A stretch of 12,142 nucleotides of DNA from Actinomycetota bacterium. GTDB lineage: Bacteria; Actinomycetota; Humimicrobiia; Humimicrobiales; Humimicrobiaceae. Shown here one piece after another: positions 7,064-12,142 of the stretch (positions are counted from its first letter, which is position 1; the number at the start of each line of letters is the position of its first letter). Where the stretch lies: assembly GCA_022865545.1 (NCBI GenBank), contig JALHTA010000023.1, positions 1 through 12,142 on the forward strand, given 5' to 3'. A program made the translations under genes and the position numbers. The notes under the pieces are model-generated. The model was not told the DNA's origin and ran no database searches. It saw nothing but the letters and a program-made list of their open reading frames with translations.

Positions 7064-7072
7064 ATTATACCA
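7064..7072 (-). promoter_or_regulatory. Extended -10 promoter of the solute-binding protein gene
   Basis: On the minus strand a T-run is followed by TGGTATAAT, a consensus TGn extended -10 element (7072..7064), predicting a start near 7057 and a leader of about 40 bases. No good -35 hexamer is seen, as expected for extended -10 promoters. The same T-rich TTTGGTATAAT core recurs upstream of the HD-GYP gene. The rest of the divergent 265-base gap is A/T-rich with no other element I can name. Confidence 0.5.
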
Positions 7073-7282
7073 AAAAAAGCTGATTAATAATTACTTTTAA
7101 ATCAAAAAGTCATTGAAAGTAAAATATTATCTATTATGAGTAACTACCTTTTTTGGGTTCAATCTGTGATCCTGCACAAATATTTTTATACAAAATGCTA
7201 AATTAATTAAAATTATTTCCGAAAAAGCATAAATTATTGTATTATCAGACTTAATAACCAACCTTTTATACAAGGAGGGAAC

Positions 7283-8131
7283 ATGAGTAGGATAGCAATT
7301 GTTACTGACAGTACTTCAGACATACCAAAAGACATGCTCAAGGAGCATCAGATCACATCTGTGCCACTGTCAGTTATATTTGAAGAAGAGACATTTCTGG
7401 ATGATGGAAAACAAATAACCACTGAAGAATTCTATAAGAAATTAAGATCTGCGGAAAAACTTCCCACTACAACCCAGCCTACCCCAAAGGATTTTATAGA
7501 TGTGTACAATGATCTCCTTAAAGATCATGAAAGGGTATTATCCATTCATATATCAAAGAAGATGTCCGGGACTATTAATTCTGCTGAAATGGCAAAACAA
7601 CAGATGCCTGATTCTCCAATAGATGTACTGGATTCGGAATATGTACACATGCCGCTGGGTTTTTTAGTTTTAGAGGCAGCAAAAATAGCTGGTGCTGATG
7701 GGTCATATGATGAAATATTATCCGCTATTGCCAGCCTTAAAAGCAGGATGAATGAATTATTTGTACCCAGTACCCTCGAATACCTGAAAAAAGGAGGAAG
7801 GATCGGAAAGGCTAAGGGGCTTATTGCATCTCTTCTTGAAATAAAACCCATTCTTTCAATACATGATGGCGAGGTTTCCCAGTTTAAAACTGCAAGAAGA
7901 TGGAATCAGGCAAAAACTGAAATTCTTAATTCGATGGAAACGATGATAGAAGATCCTTCAAAACTGGTTGTTTCAGTAGGTGACTCTGATACAGAAGAGG
8001 ATGGAGCTGAGATGTATGACAGGATAAAGGAAAAGTTCAGTCCAAAAGAAATTTTCAGGGTCAATGTTGGAGCAGTTGTTGGAACTCATCTTGGTCCAGG
8101 AGGTATTGCTGTTTCATTTTATGAAAACTAA
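7283..8131 (+). CDS. DegV family fatty-acid-binding protein
   Basis: A 282-residue DegV-family protein, a two-domain fold that binds one fatty acid and in the FakB subgroup presents it to the kinase FakA. Motifs seen: IAIVTDSTSDIP (4-15), PTTTQPTPKDF (61-71), HISKKMSGTINSA (89-101) with the Ser/Thr residues that hold the carboxylate, LEYLKKGGRIGKAKG (165-179) and VGAVVGTHLGPGGIAV (262-277). The length is usual. The start is strongly supported by AAGGAGG five bases before the ATG. It is the first gene of a plus-strand operon; its stop codon lies 11 bases inside the folate gene. Whether it acts with a FakA kinase is unknown because none is in the window. Confidence 0.93.
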   Translation: MSRIAIVTDSTSDIPKDMLKEHQITSVPLSVIFEEETFLDDGKQITTEEFYKKLRSAEKLPTTTQPTPKDFIDVYNDLLKDHERVLSIHISKKMSGTINSAEMAKQQMPDSPIDVLDSEYVHMPLGFLVLEAAKIAGADGSYDEILSAIASLKSRMNELFVPSTLEYLKKGGRIGKAKGLIASLLEIKPILSIHDGEVSQFKTARRWNQAKTEILNSMETMIEDPSKLVVSVGDSDTEEDGAEMYDRIKEKFSPKEIFRVNVGAVVGTHLGPGGIAVSFYEN

Positions 8132-8732
8132 CCCGGGTAATAGAACAACTGATAGCTCTAAAAAAATAATCAGAAAAAATATCCAGAAAGCAAGGGATAG
8201 TCTGACCTTTCATTCCAGGCTATCAGGAAGCCAGTTAATTGCAGATAAACTTATGGGGCTTAATGCTTATAAGGCTTCAAAAGTGATTCTTGCATATTAT
8301 CCATTTAGAAGCGAGATAGATACTACCATAATCATCCAAAATGCTTTAAAACAGAAAAAAAAGATCATTCTTCCAAGAGTCAATGGTAAAAAACTGGAAC
8401 TATACTATATTAAAGATCTAAAAAATGACCTTAGTCCCGGAAGCTTTGATATAATGGAACCTATTCCTTCTAAGTGTGTACTTACGTCATATAAAAATAT
8501 AGATATGATCCTGGTTCCGGGAGTAGGTTTTGACAAGAATTTTAACCGGCTTGGCTATGGAGGAGGTTTTTATGATAAATTACTGGAAGAATTGCCGGTG
8601 AAAACTCCCAGGATCGCACTGGCTTTTAGCCTCCAGCTAATTGAAAATATTCCCATAATGGCTCATGACCTGAAAGTGGATATTATAATCACAGAAAAAG
8701 AAATATTGAGACGAAAGGTTCCAAATGCATGA
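8121..8732 (+). CDS. 5-formyltetrahydrofolate cyclo-ligase
   Basis: A 203-residue 5-formyltetrahydrofolate cyclo-ligase (methenyltetrahydrofolate synthetase), which uses ATP to return 5-formyl-THF to 5,10-methenyl-THF in the cytosolic one-carbon pool. Family marks: KKIIRKNIQKARDSL (14-28), YYPFRSEIDT (59-68), IILPRVNGKKLELYYI (82-97), PGSFDIMEP (106-114), the ATP-binding LVPGVGFDKNFNRLGYGGGFYDKLL (131-155) and AHDLKVDIIITE (181-192). I choose the ATG at 8121: it gives the family length, whereas the earlier in-frame ATG at 8064 would overlap the DegV gene by 68 bases and add a non-family leader. The nearest AGGAGG (8098-8103) is 17 bases away, so translation is probably coupled to the DegV gene, which it overlaps by 11 bases. 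It overlaps the glycosyltransferase by 8 bases. Confidence 0.92.
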   Translation: MKTNPGNRTTDSSKKIIRKNIQKARDSLTFHSRLSGSQLIADKLMGLNAYKASKVILAYYPFRSEIDTTIIIQNALKQKKKIILPRVNGKKLELYYIKDLKNDLSPGSFDIMEPIPSKCVLTSYKNIDMILVPGVGFDKNFNRLGYGGGFYDKLLEELPVKTPRIALAFSLQLIENIPIMAHDLKVDIIITEKEILRRKVPNA

Positions 8733-9459
8733 AGAAACAGGTGGAATTGAATTAGCTTTACTGATCCCTGCGTATAATGAAGAAAAATATATAGAAGGGG
8801 TAATAGAAAATTCTTCAAAATATGGAATGGATATAATAATCATCGATGATGGTTCAATCGATTCTACCGCATCTATTGTCGAATCTCTTATATCTGCTTA
8901 TAGTCCCTACTTAAAACTTATCAGACATAGTAAGAATCTTGGAAAGGGCCAGGCGCTTATTACAGGTTTTAACTATATAAAAGAAAATAATTATTCAGGA
9001 GTCATAACTCTTGATGCTGACGGCCAGCATGATACAAAAGAAATAATAAATTTTTTAGAAGTGATCAAAAAAGAAGATCCGGACCTCATTATCGGTGACC
9101 GCCTGGGTAATACCGCAGGAATGCCCTTCATAAGACTTGCCACTAATGTCTTTACCTCCTGGATCATCTCAAAAATTGCAGGAAAAAAAGTAAGTGACGT
9201 CCAGTCCGGCTACCGCTATCTCAAGACAATAGCATTAAAAAAAATAAAACTAAAAACAAAAAATTTTGACACAGAACCTGAGATCATACTCCGTGCAGGA
9301 TGGCTTGATATGAAAATATTGAATGTTCCGATCAAGACCATTTATCATGATGATTTTGTAAGCTATGTAAATCCAGTAAAAGATACCATAAAGTTTTTTA
9401 AGCTTGTCCTTAATAGCCTGAAATGGAAAAGAGATTTCAGGAAGCTACCACTTAAGTAA
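8725..9459 (+). CDS. Family 2 glycosyltransferase (dolichol-phosphate-mannose-synthase-like)
   Basis: A 244-residue GT-A fold glycosyltransferase that probably transfers a sugar from a nucleotide donor to a polyprenyl phosphate. It shows LALLIPAYNEEKYIEGVIE (10-28), IIIIDDGSIDSTASIVE (37-53), the metal-binding ITLDADGQHD (94-103), SDVQSGYRYLK (157-167) and FDTEPEIILRA (181-191), where an acidic residue acts as acceptor-side base in the family. There are no C-terminal membrane helices, so this is the short soluble or peripheral DPM1-like form. AAAGG lies about 6 bases before the ATG, and the first 8 bases overlap the folate gene. The sugar and acceptor cannot be assigned. It converges on the SpoIIM-like gene with 5 bases between the stop codons. 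Confidence 0.9.
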   Translation: MHEETGGIELALLIPAYNEEKYIEGVIENSSKYGMDIIIIDDGSIDSTASIVESLISAYSPYLKLIRHSKNLGKGQALITGFNYIKENNYSGVITLDADGQHDTKEIINFLEVIKKEDPDLIIGDRLGNTAGMPFIRLATNVFTSWIISKIAGKKVSDVQSGYRYLKTIALKKIKLKTKNFDTEPEIILRAGWLDMKILNVPIKTIYHDDFVSYVNPVKDTIKFFKLVLNSLKWKRDFRKLPLK

Positions 9460-9464
9460 TCCTG

Positions 9465-9983
9465 TTATTTGAATATCTGGATTATCTCATAAAAGGAAGC
9501 TGCAATATAAAGTATAATTACAACTGATATAGATAAAATAGGGACAACTTTATTTGATAATCTATATTTATGAATATATCCCCCGCTGCTTATAGTGATG
9601 ATACGATAAAGCATTTCAGTGGATGAAAGAATTATAACCTCAGTAGGTATGGAAATACCGTGCCTTACAATACCAGAAAAAAGAAAAATAGATATAAACA
9701 GTCCTGATATAAAGCTTACCGGCATGCTCAACCGTAAATATCCCAACACAAAATATAAAATTGTGGAAATAAAGTTCCCTACAAAAATAGTGATAAATAC
9801 TCTGAAAAAAGTCATCCCCTCCGAGTATTCATTGACACCAAAAAACTGCTGCAGGACTTTGAACCTTTCAATAATATAAGCGCTCTGCTCCTTGAAGAAA
9901 TAGTAAAATAAATATCCCAGAGCTACCCCTGCAGCAAAAAGTCCGATACTTTTCAGGAATATTATCCAGAATTTTCTACCCAT
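9465..9983 (-). CDS. Multi-pass membrane protein, possibly SpoIIM-like
   Basis: A 172-residue integral membrane protein with about five hydrophobic segments (7-30, 59-82, 87-107, a weaker 113-132, and 146-166). The middle resembles the SpoIIM/DUF95 pattern: FRVFITIFVGNFISTILYFVLGYLR (60-84; the family has an Asn in the first helix and a Gly in the next turn), then SGIVRHGISIPTEVIILSSTEML (103-125), placed like the family's PHGxxE loop, although the His and Glu positions are shifted. SpoIIM acts in the engulfment complex in sporulating Bacillota, but distant relatives occur widely in non-sporulating bacteria. The gene shares one base with the HD-GYP gene (TAATG), so it is translated from the same message. 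Assignment is by eye and tentative; it could be another small membrane family. Confidence 0.55.
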   Translation of the reverse strand: MGRKFWIIFLKSIGLFAAGVALGYLFYYFFKEQSAYIIERFKVLQQFFGVNEYSEGMTFFRVFITIFVGNFISTILYFVLGYLRLSMPVSFISGLFISIFLFSGIVRHGISIPTEVIILSSTEMLYRIITISSGGYIHKYRLSNKVVPILSISVVIILYIAASFYEIIQIFK

Positions 9984-11230
9984 TATACTGCCTGTTCCCC
10001 CTCAAGGAGTTCTACCATGATACTGCATACTTTGGGATCGAATTGGGTACCGGAATTCCTGTTGAGCTCATCTATAGCTTCCTGTTTGGTCAATGCCAGT
10101 CTATATGGACGGTCCGTGGTCATGGCATCATATGAATCTGCTACCATGAGTATCTTTGAATAAAGAGAAATTTCATCACCTTTTATACCGTCAGGATATC
10201 CTTTTCCATCCATCCTCTCATGATGATGAAGTATTGCAGATGCTTCACTCTTGAGAAATGTTATTTCTTTTACAATATTATAGCCTACCAATGGGTGTTT
10301 CTTTACTTCCTCCCAATCGGCTTTATTAAAGCTTCCGGGTTTATTCAATACAGACAGGTCGACCTGTATTTTACCCAGATCATGTAGGTTTGCAAGATTT
10401 GCAAGAAGTTCAATATCATATTCATTAAGTTTCATCTGGCGGGCTACTTTCTCGCTGTATTCTGCAACTCTCACAGAGTGACCCGCTGTATATTTATCTT
10501 TTGCTTCCATGATCTTTACGATCTGTAAAATACTATTGAGTAGAGCCTGTCGCTCCTTCACTCTCAGTAGATATGTATACTGGGCTATCATAAGTGGAAG
10601 AGATGTGAAGAGAAGTGTGAATTCACCATATTGTTTATAAAGAAAAGAAATTGCTATTGCCATAGCGGCCAGAAATAGATGAAAAGGTATTAACCATGCA
10701 AAATTAAATATCCATACATTGGCAAAGTTTATCCCCTCATTTATCGATATGGCTCCTGCTGTTAGCAGTGTATTAAGGAAGAAAAATATATATGCCGCAG
10801 CTAAGATATATGCTATATTTTTTGTATCGAAAAAATTTGAAACATTTTGATTATAAATAATCTTAAAAACAAGACTAGCTACACCCATTGATATCAAATA
10901 CTGCCCAGCATTAAATAGATGCTTGTAATAAGGAACTCTCTTTACAAATTCCCTAATATTGAAAATGGAAACAAAAGTAACAATAATTGCTGTTGAGGGA
11001 CCAAATATGATGAGACTTGCAAGTGAAATACCGAAGTTTACAGAAACACTACCAGCTTTTGGGAGTGGTGCCGAAAGGTTATCGGCTGCAAAAATTAAAA
11101 TACTAAATAGCACCACTCCCAATAATGATATATCCCTATATGTTGTAAGGACGTAAAATGAAACTGCTACACCTACTGTAAAAACTAAATAAACATATAT
11201 CTTTAAAATTAGAGTTCTATCTTTTACCAC
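9983..11230 (-). CDS. Membrane-bound HD-GYP domain protein, candidate c-di-GMP phosphodiesterase
   Basis: A 415-residue protein with an N-terminal membrane region of six to eight helices (about 9-221, a MASE-like sensor of unknown ligand) and a C-terminal HD-GYP domain (about 228-410). The catalytic signature is intact: AGHSVRVAEYS (249-259), NLHDLGKI (281-288) with the HD pair, KKHPLVGYNIV (310-320), ILHHHERMDGKGYPDG (333-348), VADSYDAMTTDRPYR (363-377). HD-GYP proteins hydrolyse c-di-GMP (some cGAMP) at a bi- or trinuclear metal site. The start is GTG: an in-frame TAA lies 9 bases upstream and no ATG follows until the middle of the membrane region. The ribosome binding site is weak. It lies 65 bases downstream of the third microprotein gene with its own extended -10 element in the gap, and overlaps the SpoIIM-like gene by one base. 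Confidence 0.92.
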   Translation of the reverse strand: MVKDRTLILKIYVYLVFTVGVAVSFYVLTTYRDISLLGVVLFSILIFAADNLSAPLPKAGSVSVNFGISLASLIIFGPSTAIIVTFVSIFNIREFVKRVPYYKHLFNAGQYLISMGVASLVFKIIYNQNVSNFFDTKNIAYILAAAYIFFFLNTLLTAGAISINEGINFANVWIFNFAWLIPFHLFLAAMAIAISFLYKQYGEFTLLFTSLPLMIAQYTYLLRVKERQALLNSILQIVKIMEAKDKYTAGHSVRVAEYSEKVARQMKLNEYDIELLANLANLHDLGKIQVDLSVLNKPGSFNKADWEEVKKHPLVGYNIVKEITFLKSEASAILHHHERMDGKGYPDGIKGDEISLYSKILMVADSYDAMTTDRPYRLALTKQEAIDELNRNSGTQFDPKVCSIMVELLEGEQAV

Positions 11231-11254
11231 TAGTTCTTATGTTCTCTTAACAAA

Positions 11255-11271
11255 TATAATGCATTATACCA
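11255..11271 (-). promoter_or_regulatory. Extended -10 promoter overlapping a 14-bp perfect palindrome, upstream of HD-GYP gene
   Basis: On the minus strand TGGTATAAT (11271..11263) is a consensus extended -10, preceded by a T-run, predicting a start near 11256 and a leader of about 26 bases to the GTG. The -10 is half of the perfect palindrome TATAATGCATTATA (11255-11268), which could be an operator or simply an A/T-rich coincidence. It would give the HD-GYP gene transcription independent of the microprotein genes. Confidence 0.5.
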
Positions 11272-11295
11272 AAAATGGATAATTTATTATATTTT

Positions 11296-11367
11296 TTACC
11301 ATCTTACGGTTGAGCAGATTCCTATAAGGGATCCTAAAATTATTAATACTCTGTATAATTTTTTCAT
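11296..11367 (-). CDS. 23-residue hydrophobic microprotein, copy 3
   Basis: ATG at 11367, 23 codons, TAA at 11296. Residues 1-13 read MKKLYRVLIILGS, and residues 16-23 GICSTVRW follow a Leu-Ile pair. A basic N-terminus, a hydrophobic core (7-17) able to insert in or target the membrane, Cys18, and a polar C-terminus ending Arg-Trp. AAGGAGGTGA (11382..11373), a 10-base match to the anti-Shine-Dalgarno sequence, lies 5 bases before the ATG. Compared with copy 2, one residue differs (Leu4 for Met) while 13 codons differ silently and the stop changes from TAG to TAA, which strongly indicates selection on the protein. I do not recognise the family. It could be a signalling peptide precursor, a small membrane regulator or a membrane-active toxin. 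Confidence 0.8.
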   Translation of the reverse strand: MKKLYRVLIILGSLIGICSTVRW

Positions 11368-11372
11368 TACTT

Positions 11373-11382
11373 TCACCTCCTT
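11373..11382 (-). promoter_or_regulatory. Exceptionally strong ribosome binding site of microprotein copy 3
   Basis: AAGGAGGTGA pairs over 10 bases with the 16S rRNA 3' end, 5 bases from the ATG. Copies 1 and 2 have shorter but still strong equivalents, GGAGGTGA at 11665..11658 and GGAGGTG at 11492..11486. These fix the starts of all three 23-codon genes and contrast with the weak sites of the flanking genes. Confidence 0.85.
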
Positions 11383-11407
11383 TTTTATGAAATATTTTAT
11401 TAAAAAA

Positions 11408-11479
11408 CTACCATCTCACTGTAGAACAAATACCTATCAGCGAACCTAAAATAATTAGTACTCTATACATCTTTTTCAT
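11408..11479 (-). CDS. 23-residue hydrophobic microprotein, copy 2
   Basis: ATG at 11479, 23 codons, TAG at 11408. Residues 1-13 read MKKMYRVLIILGS; residues 16-23 are GICSTVRW. Same layout as its neighbours: basic start, hydrophobic centre, single cysteine at 18, C-terminal Arg-Trp. GGGAGGTG lies 6 bases before the ATG. Compared with copy 1 there are three conservative changes (residues 4, 9 and 15, all between Leu, Ile, Val and Met) and eight silent codon differences. The gap to copy 3 is 40 bases and the gap to copy 1 is 101 bases; no promoter is evident in the short gap, so co-transcription is likely. Function unknown. Confidence 0.8.
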   Translation of the reverse strand: MKKMYRVLIILGSLIGICSTVRW

Positions 11480-11527
11480 CTTCAGCACCTCCCTTTCAAT
11501 AAGAACTTTTTTAACAATCAAATTTCC

Positions 11528-11569
11528 GCGGTTCTGACTATATCTTTACTATTTAAAATATAGTCCCGC
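11528..11569 (-). other. RNA hairpin between microprotein copies 1 and 2
   Basis: On the transcribed minus strand, GACTATAT (11565..11558) pairs perfectly with ATATAGTC (11543..11536) around a 14-base loop, and the stem resumes as GCGG (11569..11566) with CCGC (11531..11528) after a 4-base one-sided bulge. It starts 12 bases after the stop of copy 1 and ends about 50 bases before the ATG of copy 2. No U-run follows, so it is not a classic terminator; a processing, stability or regulatory element is possible. Confidence 0.55.
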
Positions 11570-11580
11570 TGCCTACTCAG

Positions 11581-11652
11581 CTACCATCTCACTGTAGAAC
11601 AGATCCCTACCAGGGAACCTAATATCATTAATACTCTGTATAATTTCTTCAT
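11581..11652 (-). CDS. 23-residue hydrophobic microprotein, copy 1
   Basis: ATG at 11652, 23 codons, TAG at 11581. Residues 1-13 read MKKLYRVLMILGS, followed by Leu-Val and the invariant GICSTVRW (16-23). GGAGGTGA sits 5 bases before the ATG. Against copy 3 there are nine silent codon changes and only two replacements (Met9/Ile, Val15/Ile). It is the first of the three tandem copies in transcription order and lies 37 bases after the 51-residue membrane protein gene, with no visible promoter between, so both are probably on one message. The cysteine at 18 is not in a normal lipobox because the preceding residue is Ile. Function unknown. Confidence 0.8.
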   Translation of the reverse strand: MKKLYRVLMILGSLVGICSTVRW

Positions 11653-11689
11653 TCTTTTCACCTCCCTGATCAATAAATAGATTAATAAT

Positions 11690-11845
11690 TTATTTGCCAC
11701 TGTTGTACCAATTAAAAAAAATATTTAAATAATCCTGTAGCTGGTCCACAAAAACCAGTAAGACTATTACAATTATCAAAATAACTATTATTCCTATCGC
11801 TATCTTTTCCCAGGCCGTTAACCTTCTTTTTTTATTATCTGCCAT
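11690..11845 (-). CDS. Small single-pass membrane protein, 51 residues
   Basis: ATG at 11845, TAA at 11690. The protein begins MADNKKRRLTAWEK, has one long membrane helix (about 15-33, rich in Ile/Val/Leu), then an aromatic C-terminal segment VDQLQDYLNIFFNWYNSGK that is probably amphipathic. The basic N-terminus predicts N-in topology. It starts 14 bases after the stop of the HTH gene and precedes microprotein copy 1 by 37 bases. The ribosome binding site (AGGATAGG, distant) is weak, suggesting coupling to the upstream gene. I do not recognise the family. The company of an HTH regulator and three short hydrophobic peptides suggests a membrane-associated role with them, which is inference only. 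Confidence 0.7.
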   Translation of the reverse strand: MADNKKRRLTAWEKIAIGIIVILIIVIVLLVFVDQLQDYLNIFFNWYNSGK

Positions 11846-11859
11846 ACTTGGAGCCTATC

Positions 11860-12142
11860 CTAGATCGACTTATTAGTTCTGCTTTCTATGAAATCTTCCA
11901 GACTATCCGCAGGCACTCTCCATGAACTTCTGCCTTCCCTGATCTTGAACCCTTTAAGTTTTCCTGTTTTTAATAGATTCCAAATATTGTCTACTGAAAG
12001 CTTCAAGATCTTTGCCACCTGTTCTGCTGTATAAAGTACAGGCTCCTTGCTCGCTTGTTGGGATTTCTCCTCCCCTATAAAACTATTTAAAAAATTCTCA
12101 AGGTCCTCTTCTTTGATCCTTATAGCTTTACCGACTCTTATA
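11860..12142 (-). CDS. Tandem excisionase-type winged HTH DNA-binding protein (partial, 5' end off window)
   Basis: The frame is open from the right edge to TAG at 11860; 93 residues are visible and the N-terminus is missing. Residues 36-88 form a complete HTH_17/excisionase-family (MerR-like) domain: LYTAEQVAKILKLSVDNIW, then LLKTGKLKGFKI as recognition helix and wing, SWRVPADSLEDFIESR at the end. Residues 1-18 (IRVGKAIRIKEEDLENFL) look like the tail of a second copy of the same domain, so the protein probably has two such domains joined by a short Ser/Glu/Gln-rich linker (19-35). Proteins of this class bind DNA as recombination directionality factors or as small regulators. No integrase is nearby, so regulation of this operon is the likelier role. 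It is upstream of, and probably co-transcribed with, the 51-residue membrane protein and the microproteins. Confidence 0.82.
   Translation of the reverse strand, partial: IRVGKAIRIKEEDLENFLNSFIGEEKSQQASKEPVLYTAEQVAKILKLSVDNIWNLLKTGKLKGFKIREGRSSWRVPADSLEDFIESRTNKSI

Noticed and set aside
8064..8120. Upstream in-frame ATG extending the formyl-THF cyclo-ligase by 19 residues
   Set aside because: It would overlap the DegV gene by 68 bases, has no ribosome binding site and adds residues not typical of the family.
11528..11569. Intrinsic terminator after microprotein copy 1
   Set aside because: The stem is not followed by a U-run on the transcribed strand and the next gene has a strong ribosome binding site.
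11296..11652. CRISPR-like or simple tandem repeat array
   Set aside because: The three units have unequal gaps (101 and 40 bases) and differ at synonymous codon positions in a constant frame; they are genes, not array repeats.
11296..11652. Lipoprotein signal peptides (Cys18 as lipidation site)
   Set aside because: The residue before the cysteine is Ile in all copies, which does not fit a lipobox, and only six residues would remain.

Overview
The window is AT-rich (about one third G+C by eye), densely coded, with strong GGAGG-type ribosome binding sites, ATG/ATG or stop/ATG overlaps, and gene families typical of monoderm bacteria: an AmaP-like Asp23-domain membrane anchor, a DegV-family lipid-binding protein, a soluble diacylglycerol-kinase-like enzyme and a possible SpoIIM-like membrane protein. 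This suggests a low-GC Gram-positive-type organism (Bacillota or a deep low-GC actinobacterial-type lineage). Finer placement cannot be made from this sequence. No transposase, integrase, phage structural gene or CRISPR array is visible.

Layout. (1) Positions 1-3801, minus strand, a DNA-repair-like cluster: a DUF2284 metal-binding protein gene broken by a frameshift, a 50-residue unknown protein, a 743-residue UvrD/PcrA-type SF1A helicase, and directly abutting it the start of a PD-(D/E)XK nuclease with a putative Fe-S cysteine that runs off the left edge. The helicase/nuclease pair has the architecture of a split AddAB/AdnAB-type end-processing enzyme. (2) 3865-3938, a tRNA-Gly(CCC) with encoded CCA. 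(3) 3991-4629, AmaP-like protein on the minus strand, divergent from a YegS/DgkB-type lipid kinase (4937-5815, plus). (4) 5818-7017, an orphan branched-chain-amino-acid-type solute-binding lipoprotein on the minus strand. (5) 7283-9459, a tight plus-strand operon of DegV-family protein, 5-formyltetrahydrofolate cyclo-ligase and a family 2 glycosyltransferase, with overlapping ends. (6) 9465-12142, a minus-strand signalling cassette, read right to left: a protein with tandem excisionase-type winged HTH domains (cut by the right edge), a 51-residue single-pass membrane protein, three tandem genes for nearly identical 23-residue hydrophobic peptides, a membrane-embedded HD-GYP c-di-GMP phosphodiesterase candidate, and a five-helix membrane protein resembling SpoIIM.

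The most unusual content is the triplet of 23-codon genes at 11296-11652. They are too short for ordinary gene callers, yet each has a very strong Shine-Dalgarno site at ideal spacing. They differ from one another mainly at synonymous positions, and all end in the invariant residues GICSTVRW. This is the signature of a translated, selected microprotein family. Its function is unknown: a secreted signal peptide, a small membrane regulator and a membrane-active toxin are all possible.
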